In this document: piece by piece, positions 19,338 through 25,702 of the stretch
How the letters are laid out: every line of letters starts with the position of its first letter
Position numbering within the stretch: position 1 is the stretch's first letter
Program-made: the position numbers and the translations under genes
The notes under the pieces: generated by a model
Databases searched by the model: none
The model's input: the letters and a program-made list of their open reading frames with translations, nothing else
What the model was told of the DNA's origin: nothing
From: Schlesneria sp. DSM 10557
GTDB taxonomy: Bacteria; Planctomycetota; Planctomycetia; Planctomycetales; Planctomycetaceae
Direction of reading: 5' to 3'
Assembly (NCBI RefSeq): GCF_041860085.1
Contig: NZ_CP124747.1
Coordinates: 1,860,001 to 1,924,000, forward strand
DNA length: 64,000 nt

Positions 19338-20381
19338 TCACTTCTCGATGGATGAGACTGACAGCCCAACGCCATCCAAATACGGCCCCAGCAACTCTCT
19401 CGCCTTCGGGAGTGCTGCCACTGGCCTACCAAGACAAGCATCATCGAATGCAGTCCTCGGACACCAATCTCCGGTCACTCCGTCACGGACCGCGGCATCG
19501 ATGGCCATGCGGAAACTGATCAGCTGTTCGACTGCTTCAACAGTCGGTTGTGAGCAGGCACTGCGAAACTCCAATCGCTCCGCGTTGCGAATGGCCACGA
19601 AGCTGTAGTCTCTCAAAAAGCATTGAGAGCGGTACAGCTCGTACTCCGCCAAGTCGCAGGGGAGCGGATCGGGAATTCCGAGCAAAGGGTACGGCTGGTG
19701 GAAGTTGGCTTCCCAGGCCAAAGGCCGAACACAATGGGCCTTCACCGATTGGAACTGTGGGCTGGTGGAGAACCAGAGCGGGACCAGGAACTCGAAAGAG
19801 TAGTACCCCGCCAAGAGATTAATGGCTTCCTGCTCTCTAACGCCCAAGCTGATGTGAGTTGCCGCGAAACACGCCGGAAAAGCGGAATGAAACAAAGGTG
19901 TGTTCAAAGGTTCACGGTGAACAAGTTTGTACAGGCGCTCCCCCTCCGGATCGGTTTCCTTGGGACGCCAATGGACCTCCCGGACCGGCATCGGCAAGGC
20001 TCCGCCCAGTCGCAATTGCAGCCCCAGTCCCCGCAACTGTTCTGTGACCAAGCCCCATGTCTCGCAGTAGTCGCGACGGAAGTCGGTGAGAGAGCGATAC
20101 GGTGGGAGTGCTACCTCGACAATGTGGGTGCAGGAGTCGTTTGTGACGACCAGCAATCCTTGGGTGACCATGCGAGCCACCGACAGCACCCGCCCGTGAT
20201 TGTTCACCGCATGGATCTGAAAGCCGCTCCCACACAGCCCAGCCCACAGCCGATCGATCTCCTCATGCGACGGAGCTGTGCCATTGTCGTGAAGGACGAA
20301 TTGCTCCTGCTCGACGCCAAACTGCCGGGCTGTTGAGTCAAAGGTACTGTGAGACAAGTTCACGGAAGTGCTGCTTCCCAA
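19338..20381 (-). CDS. GCS2-like carboxylate-amine ligase (glutamate-cysteine ligase superfamily)
   Basis: The 347-residue protein carries the glutamate-cysteine ligase family 2 pattern. RQFGVEQEQFVL near residue 20 has the paired Glu metal/ATP ligands (E24, E26), HIVEVALPPYRSLTDF another conserved Glu, and CFAATHISLGV the substrate-side His. RLEFRSACSQP lies toward the C-terminus. The family joins a carboxylate to an amine with ATP through an acyl phosphate; YbdK and EgtA are relatives. It is shorter than EgtA and close to YbdK size. Its start lies 44 bp inside the end of the upstream oxygenase gene, and the GNAT gene starts 6 bp downstream, so the three form one operon. The substrate is unknown; an amino-acid derivative is inferred. 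Confidence 0.8.
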   Translation of the reverse strand: MGSSTSVNLSHSTFDSTARQFGVEQEQFVLHDNGTAPSHEEIDRLWAGLCGSGFQIHAVNNHGRVLSVARMVTQGLLVVTNDSCTHIVEVALPPYRSLTDFRRDYCETWGLVTEQLRGLGLQLRLGGALPMPVREVHWRPKETDPEGERLYKLVHREPLNTPLFHSAFPACFAATHISLGVREQEAINLLAGYYSFEFLVPLWFSTSPQFQSVKAHCVRPLAWEANFHQPYPLLGIPDPLPCDLAEYELYRSQCFLRDYSFVAIRNAERLEFRSACSQPTVEAVEQLISFRMAIDAAVRDGVTGDWCPRTAFDDACLGRPVAALPKARELLGPYLDGVGLSVSSIEK

Positions 20382-21189
20382 TCCAGTAGTTGATCATCAG
20401 GCTGATCGACAGGTTTTCTACGTAATGCCCCCATCCGGCAGGGAGATAGAGAATCTCCCCTGGCTCGACCGTCACTTCCAGAAACTGAGGACGGCCTTCG
20501 ATTCTCGGGGTGGAGTTCGTTCCGAACTCCAAGATGGCATTCCGGTCAAGAGAACTAGTCGCGAAATCCACTTCGTCATCCATCGACGAACGGGTCATTC
20601 GGAGAAGTGCGATGTCTCGCACCGGAAACAGAATCCAACGTTTTCGTCCAACAATCTGCATTGCGAAGTTGGGAGTCGAATCCTTATGCAGTGGAGTCAC
20701 AGACCCTTTCGGCCCCAACCAGAACGCGGGTGGCTCGAAATAGCTGCGATCCACACAATCGGGAGGAGTCGCTCCGAAGGCTTCGGCGAAGCGAAATGAG
20801 AGAGCCACGTTACCCGCATAGCGGGCTGGCCGATTCTGACTGGTAGATTGACCGAGCTCGTCGAGATACTCCACCAGTGAGACGCTCTCTTTCTGGCGAG
20901 CAGTGATGTACTCCCCTGGAGACGCATACGCCGCCTGACGCACATGAACGATTGCATCCGCTGCACCAGTCGCGAGAGTCGTGGACGCCTCTTCCCAGAG
21001 AACTGCCTTCATGGTTGGCGTCGAATATACCACCGGAAGCCCTGCAGGAAGAAGCTCTGTCAGGAACTCCTCCCGCGTCGGGGCTGTTGCCAATCGATCG
21101 ACGACCGTAACTCGGGGTTGGTCGTGATAGATCTCAAACAACCGCGAGAACAATGTCGTTGAAATGTCGGGCGGACGTTCCATGGTCAT
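20338..21189 (-). CDS. JmjC/cupin-8 Fe(II)/2-oxoglutarate oxygenase
   Basis: The 283-residue protein is a cupin-like (cupin_8) domain of the JmjC/FIH type. The facial triad is intact: SVTPLHKDSTPNF gives His168 and Asp170, and LPAGWGHYVENL gives His255. GRKRWILFPV supplies the usual 2-oxoglutarate-binding Lys/Arg region, and GEILYLPAGW is typical. Such enzymes hydroxylate amino-acid side chains in peptides or free amino acids. It heads the reverse-strand operon with the GCS2-like ligase and the GNAT. No clear Shine-Dalgarno precedes the ATG at 21189; the second Met (residue 3) is an alternative. The complete catalytic triad argues for an active enzyme. Confidence 0.85.
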   Translation of the reverse strand: MTMERPPDISTTLFSRLFEIYHDQPRVTVVDRLATAPTREEFLTELLPAGLPVVYSTPTMKAVLWEEASTTLATGAADAIVHVRQAAYASPGEYITARQKESVSLVEYLDELGQSTSQNRPARYAGNVALSFRFAEAFGATPPDCVDRSYFEPPAFWLGPKGSVTPLHKDSTPNFAMQIVGRKRWILFPVRDIALLRMTRSSMDDEVDFATSSLDRNAILEFGTNSTPRIEGRPQFLEVTVEPGEILYLPAGWGHYVENLSISLMINYWIGKQHFRELVSQYL

Positions 21190-21230
21190 ATTTCTCGGTC
21201 GGAAAGACCATCAGACGAAGCCAGTACGGG

Positions 21231-21590
21231 TTACTTTGAATCAACAGTGTTTGGGACGAAAAGAGCGACTCGAATCGTCACAATTCTCCATTTGTTCGAT
21301 TCCTTCACGACCACGACGACCGAAGTCCCAGATCGGTCTCGTAGAAGCTTACCGCCTGCTGCAACCAGCCAGGAGAGTGACAATTCCGCGTCGACTACGG
21401 CGACGTCCTCATGGATGAAGCGAATTTTCTTGATCTATTGGGTCGATCGGCTGTTCTTGCACTTGGCCGATGCGAAAATCTTCTTGTAGGTCTCCTCGAT
21501 CGCCTTCCGCCCAGTCGTCAAGGATCCCGATGAATCGATGTAGTCCGCATCCCCCCCCGAAAGGAGCAATCAGTCCAGCAACATCTTGTT
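21231..21590 (-). pseudogene. Decayed SnoaL-like (SgcJ/EcaC, NTF2 fold) gene
   Basis: The reverse strand reads GGDADYIDSSGSLTTGRKAI and EETYKKIFA, then after an in-frame TAG continues IKKIRFIHEDVAVVDAE, and ends SVVVVKESNKWRIVTIRVAL before TAA at 21231-21233. DGDYID, TTGREAIE, IRFLxxDVA and a final GKW strand are hallmarks of SgcJ/EcaC-type SnoaL proteins. An upstream in-frame TGA and the internal TAG show decay. The 5' side abuts an IS5-family fragment at 21618, a plausible cause of the loss. Confidence 0.7.
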
Positions 21591-21617
21591 TTTCCCAAGC
21601 AGTTTCGCGGTCACTTA

Positions 21618-21785
21618 GAAGAAGTCTTCAAATTGCCTGAACCGTAAAAAATCGCTACGAATCCGCATCCATCGATTTTCAGGTCAAGGAAGACGTAACC
21701 GCAGCGATCATGAGGGATTATCCCAGCAGCCTCACAGATTATCAATAGAAGGTGATTGAAAAACTGTTACTCAAGCGGGCCAAAG
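21618..21785 (+). mobile_element. 5' fragment of an IS5-family element
   Basis: About 168 bp are nearly identical to the left end of the complete element at 49359-50246. They include the terminal inverted repeat GAAGAAGTCTTCAAA (21618-21632), which matches the right-end repeat of the complete copy better than that copy's own left end does. The flanking TTA at 21615-21617 fits the TNA target preference. The transposase reading (MRDYPSSLTDYQ) hits a stop and homology ends at 21785. Confidence 0.85.
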
Positions 21786-21815
21786 AGATGTACCTAGTGT
21801 ACCTAGGGTGAAGGC

Positions 21816-22421
21816 ATGGCTCGGTTAGCGCGTGCAGAGGTCTTTTCGCCGGATGAAGTGGCGGTTGTGCATGTGATCAACCGGGTTGTCCGGCGGTGCT
21901 TTCTATTGGGAACTGATTCCCTGACCGGCAAGAACTATGACCACCGGAAAGGGTGGATTGAAGATATACTGAAACGCTATGCCGCCTGCTTTGGGATCGA
22001 TCTGCTGGGCTTTGCGATTCTCTCGAAACACTTTCATCTGATCCTGCGGTCTCGTCCGGATGTAGTGGCGACGTGGGATAATGCGGAAGTCGCTCGACGG
22101 TGGTTGCTCCTTTGTCCGATCCCGAAGGATGATCACGGAAACCCCTTGGATCCGAATCAGGCCGAATTGGATTTCATCCAGAACGATCCTCGCAAACTGG
22201 AAACTATCCGCTCGCGGTTGTCCGATATCGGCTGGTAGATGCGGCTGCTGTGTCAGACTGTGGCGATGCGCGCCAACCACGAGGACAAGGAGATCGGCCG
22301 ATTTTGGCAAAGCCGATTTCGGGCGGTCCGTCTTCTTGATGAAGCGGCCCTCGTCGCTTGTGCTGCCTATGTCGAATTGAATCCGATTCGTGCGGCGATG
22401 GCGGATCGACTGGGGACCTGA
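21816..22421 (+). pseudogene. HUH (Y1/IS200-like) transposase, interrupted by a UAG codon
   Basis: One frame encodes MARLARAEVFSPDEVAVVHV, then GFAILSKHFHLILRSRPDV containing the HxH metal-binding motif. It proceeds to RLSDIGW, stops at TAG (22236-22238), and continues in the same frame with MRLLCQTVAMRANHEDKEIG and ACAAYVELNPIRAAMADRLG. The second half is the normal C-terminal part of Y1_Tnp REP-type transposases common in planctomycetes. The stop lies where intact relatives read WFMR, so it is most simply a nonsense mutation. Related coding-like sequence (LVRMFGKLYYNVAGRPQTIE) follows to 22570 but does not clearly belong. Confidence 0.75.
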
Positions 22422-22570
22422 ACACCAGCACCTCGCTGTCACTGGTCAGAATGTTCGGCAAGCTGTACTACAACGTCGCCGGTCGCCCACAGACGATCGA
22501 GCTGACGCGCAGTCGCATCGGCCAGCACCGACACTACATCATCAGAGAAACCCGCGAGGTCTTCTCCTGA

Positions 22571-23057
22571 CCTAGACGCAGTTTTCGCAGGACACGCTCA
22601 CGGAAGAGGTTATGTGGCGGCGCCGATCCGGGCTGGCGGATGAGCCGCAGGAGCCTCTTTTCAGAACAAATTCCCCCCAGCCCATGCCCGCAGGGTGACA
22701 ACCCACCTCGTTTTACCTTGAAGGGAATCTATTGCATCCGGGGAGACCGGAAATCGCAATAAAAAACTCCCCGGCTTTTGCACAAAGTCTGCTGCTTACA
22801 GCGCACATGCAGTGTCCCTGTGGCCCCAGATAACCGGGAGCTTCGTGGCGGACGAGCCAGCGAGCAAGCCAAGCCGAAGCAGTCGACCTAGGAAAAAGAG
22901 ATCCGTTGCCGATCTGGAACGGGAACTGGAGCACAAGCGGCTCGGCTGGGGTTATCTGAGAATCAGCGACGGCGTAGTCGCTAGGTTCCTCAGCCGATTG
23001 AATGCTCCGGCCAGGGAGCTTTTCCTGGTTCGGACTGCTACCCAAGGATTGACTGTT
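22571..23057. other. Intergenic spacer, no assigned gene
   Basis: About 490 bp. A forward frame (from 22812) and a reverse frame (ending 22713) overlap here, but neither resembles a known family and the forward one runs antisense to the better supported small gene at 23058-23327. Confidence 0.35.
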
Positions 23058-23327
23058 CTACTGGCTCGCTCGTCGTGTGGTCCTCACGGCCATATAAGGG
23101 CATTCACGGCTCGATTTGGTGAGAACGACAGTGATGACGGTCGGGCCGATCGATGTCCCGCCTCCCCCAACACAGTGAGGCGTGGCCAACACATCAACGA
23201 TTCTATATCCACTTTTCAAAGCACCCTCAACAGCCGCGTACGAAGCGGCGTCTATCTTTTGCGAGCCTACCAGATAACTAATCACGAGGTCCTTAGGATT
23301 GGCTGTTTCCGCGACTGGATCTGACAT
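23058..23327 (-). CDS. Small protein of unknown function, downstream of a KilA-N gene
   Basis: The ATG at 23325-23327 is chosen because AAGGAGTG lies 7 bp upstream, a near-perfect ribosome-binding site. The 89-residue product starts MSDPVAETANPKDLVISYLV and continues with GYRIVDVLATPHCVGGGGTS and TVITVVLTKSS. It has alternating hydrophobic beta-like strands and a Gly-rich turn, with no signal peptide or membrane span. I know no family for it. It lies 40 bp downstream of the KilA-N gene on the same strand, so the two are probably cotranscribed. Confidence 0.6.
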   Translation of the reverse strand: MSDPVAETANPKDLVISYLVGSQKIDAASYAAVEGALKSGYRIVDVLATPHCVGGGGTSIGPTVITVVLTKSSRECPYMAVRTTRRASQ

Positions 23328-23367
23328 TGGGGTCACTCCTTGTATTCTCTGTTTGGGTTTTCAGTAA

Positions 23368-24159
23368 TTATGGACCAACCAGCTTTTTCCCTTGGGCGCC
23401 GTACAAGGCCGGGAAGGCCATGGGCATATAGGTCAACGCCTTTGGATCACGCTGCTTGAAGTATCCGACCATCTTTTGGGGAATCCACACATTGAAAAAG
23501 TAGTCCCGAAAGTCGGCCAAGAGATACAGGGGGTAGAGTGTCGCTTCCACAATCCTTCCGTCTTCGTACCGGTGGGAGTATTTTGGGAACAAACTTGGAT
23601 CAACCCCCTTTACCCTGCGAAGCCATTTGCAGAACATCAGGCCGGTTGAGATATCAGGAACGAGGGTTTCGGGGAGTGTGTACCCGTGCTGCTCAAGTGG
23701 CGCGACCAACCCGAACGTCAATTCATTCAACATAGAGAAGTGTGTGGTTGGCACTCCCGACATGTTGGCGATGTATCGCCTGATGTGGAACGGGAGCCCA
23801 TTTGTTGAGTATTTCCCTGTGACCCAGTCTTGAACCCACCTCGACACGGCGACAGCAAACTTAGGAGAACACCACTGCCCCAAGTTTATGGCAACGTGTG
23901 GGTGAACCCAAGTTCCTTGTTCCAACGGGCTTCGGCCCTTCCTGGTGATCACCAGTTCTGAAACGGGAATTCCCGTTTCAGAAGACAATTCGTCTAGAAA
24001 GGCAATTGTGTTGGTGAGGCGGCTGTAAACGTTGAGTGCTTTCCCGCACGCCGAGCACATTGCGGTGGCATTTACGTATCCGTCAACCGCCCTCTGGTGG
24101 ATGACAGTGGCCTCTACCTCATGGGTGATTAGAGCCAAGTGAAGTTGCGGTGCCGACAT
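23368..24159 (-). CDS. KilA-N domain protein (phage-type DNA-binding)
   Basis: The start is placed at MSAPQLHLALITHEVEATVI (ATG at 24157-24159, preceded by CGGAG); a longer frame to 24192 would need a GTG. The 263-residue protein opens with a KilA-N domain: VIHQRAVDGYVNATAMCSAC, LTNTIAFLDELSSETGIP, LEQGTWVHPHVAINLGQWCS and FAVAVSRWVQDWVTGK. KilA-N is a DNA-binding fold common in phages, plasmids and large DNA viruses. The C-terminal half (for example LYPLYLLADFRDYFFNVWIP) is not one I can name, although a P63C-like module is possible. A small gene follows immediately. Paired direct repeats lie upstream of the start. Confidence 0.82.
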   Translation of the reverse strand: MSAPQLHLALITHEVEATVIHQRAVDGYVNATAMCSACGKALNVYSRLTNTIAFLDELSSETGIPVSELVITRKGRSPLEQGTWVHPHVAINLGQWCSPKFAVAVSRWVQDWVTGKYSTNGLPFHIRRYIANMSGVPTTHFSMLNELTFGLVAPLEQHGYTLPETLVPDISTGLMFCKWLRRVKGVDPSLFPKYSHRYEDGRIVEATLYPLYLLADFRDYFFNVWIPQKMVGYFKQRDPKALTYMPMAFPALYGAQGKKLVGP

Positions 24160-24186
24160 GATCGCGATCTCCGTTTCGCATGGAAT

Positions 24187-24269
24187 GTTCACAGATCCAA
24201 GTGAACAACTGAACTAGGCCGCCAGCATAGCCGCAAGATCACACAGACGCAATAGCATAACCACAAGAT
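24187..24269 (-). promoter_or_regulatory. Candidate operator region of the KilA-N gene
   Basis: Two signals lie just upstream of the KilA-N start. One is the inverted repeat GTTCAC (24187-24192) and GTGAAC (24201-24206) with an 8-bp spacer. The other is a 16-bp direct repeat, AGCATAGCCGCAAGAT (24224-24239) and AGCATAACCACAAGAT (24254-24269), 14 of 16 identical and exactly 30 bp apart. A repeat spacing near three helical turns suits cooperative protein binding, possibly by KilA-N itself. Confidence 0.45.
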
Positions 24270-25141
24270 ATGGTGGTTTCTAGTAAATCAAATCATATAT
24301 CTATTTCCCACCCTGAGAAGCGACACGTCGCCACCTTATACACTCATGGACGTTTTCTATCATCTGGCTTGAGTTCGCCGGTCTGTTGCCATGCTGAACC
24401 TGCGCTGAGCGGATCGTCCTTGACGACCCCGCGGCGGGTATTTCTTTTTCTGCACTGGCTGCGGTCGACACTGTCTCGTGTAACGAGGCGGGAGTGCTTA
24501 CACACGCAGTGTCCCTGTGCCGCCGTGTTCAGGGTCGGTGGAGAGCAAGGAGGATGCATCCCACGACATATCCTCCGATGGGAAAATGGCCTTTCATCAG
24601 CCTTAAGACGCTGCCTGACGGCTGGGACAAACCCGATGATGACTATGAATGCGGCAAATACCGTATGATGCTGCTGACGTTGGCCGCATGTACCTGATGA
24701 TTGACACCAGCGGCCAAGCGACTTGGAGTTGGGACAGCTACGCAATTTCGCACCGGGCAACAGACCCAGACAAAGAGTTTGGAAGACTGGGAACTCGGCG
24801 AAAATGATCGAGTCCCTGCATCGCCTACCGTCGGAACACTCCCTTGTATCCACAGAACTCTGCTCTGGCGGGAGACTGAAAACGACATTTAACGACAAGA
24901 TTTCTTGACGCAAGCATTGAAATTGGCTACACTGACGACGATCGGCCTTCAAGTCTGATTGCGTTGCTGTCTGGGGTTGAGGTCTCGTCGGGGTCTTCCT
25001 GCTCGGGCGTTCGCTGAAGCTTCCGCGACTTCGTGTTCAGTGTCCATTCATCGTGTGGCGGGACGGCCTGATGGGGGCTTCTTATCGAGTCAGTGGGAAC
25101 GGTGGCCTGATTCCTGGGTCTGATTCTGGTGACGACTTCGA
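24270..25141. other. Gene-poor region
   Basis: About 870 bp with several overlapping frames on both strands, none protein-like in composition. A forward frame around 24585-24697 (MGKWPFISLKTLPDGWDKPD) is the only one with mixed natural composition, but it is short and unrecognised. Confidence 0.3.
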
Positions 25142-25230
25142 AGTTGCTCAACTTGCTCAAAATGAGCGACTTTGATTCTCGGTTTGGTCCCTGAAAACAG
25201 GGAAGTTGCTCAACTTGTTCAACTTGCTCA
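25142..25230. repeat. 9-bp repeat and hairpin element, copy A
   Basis: Two 9-mers (AGTTGCTCA, ACTTGCTCA at 25142-25159) are followed by AAATGAGCG. After a spacer comes a perfect hairpin CCCTG-AAAA-CAGGG (25189-25202), then three more 9-mers (AGTTGCTCA, ACTTGTTCA, ACTTGCTCA at 25204-25230). The same layout occurs at 53292-53387. Read on the reverse strand it gives EQVEQVEQL-type repeats, so it could be the tail of a decayed gene. Confidence 0.65.
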
Positions 25231-25702
25231 TCTCTGTTTTTTTCCGAGTCTCTGAATGGAGACGGATGTTCCAATTTCCAAATCGGCGCGGTGGGCCGGA
25301 CGTCGTTTCGCTGCCTGATGTAAACTTGGTACAAGCGCCTGGAGCGGTGCAAGTTCCTCGTGGATTCCGGAAAACGTTCTGAGTCGATCTCCGTTCATGA
25401 ACAGACTGCGAAAGCACGATTAACGCACTCCGCCAGAGTCTTCCCTGCAACAGAGTCCTCGCTGCCCGAGAAGGGAGAAAAATCTTATCATTGCTCCCTG
25501 CATCCATTTGTTTCCATGAACCACCTCAATGCTTGCCCATGCCCCTATTCCAAGGGAAATTGCACCATCAAACCCGGAATCCTTTTATTCCCATTGGCAC
25601 ACGTAATGCTATTGGAGATCACGATCGAGATGACAATTTTGTAATGTTGTTTTGGAACTGGCATCGGGGACCACTGCCTCTTCTTCTACGTGAGGAATCG
25701 AC
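25231..25702. other. Leader region of the P-type ATPase gene
   Basis: About 470 bp between repeat element A and the ATPase start, without a credible gene. GAGG about 9 bp before the GTG at 25703 is a plausible ribosome-binding site. Confidence 0.35.

Noticed and set aside
24344-24952. 202-codon reverse frame in the gene-poor region
   Set aside because: It is Cys/Arg/Ser-rich with no predicted domain and no ribosome-binding site; it is probably chance.
25142-25230. 9-bp repeats as a CRISPR array or a simple microsatellite
   Set aside because: The units are too short and contiguous for CRISPR, and the hairpin-centred layout shared with a distant copy is not what slippage alone would give.
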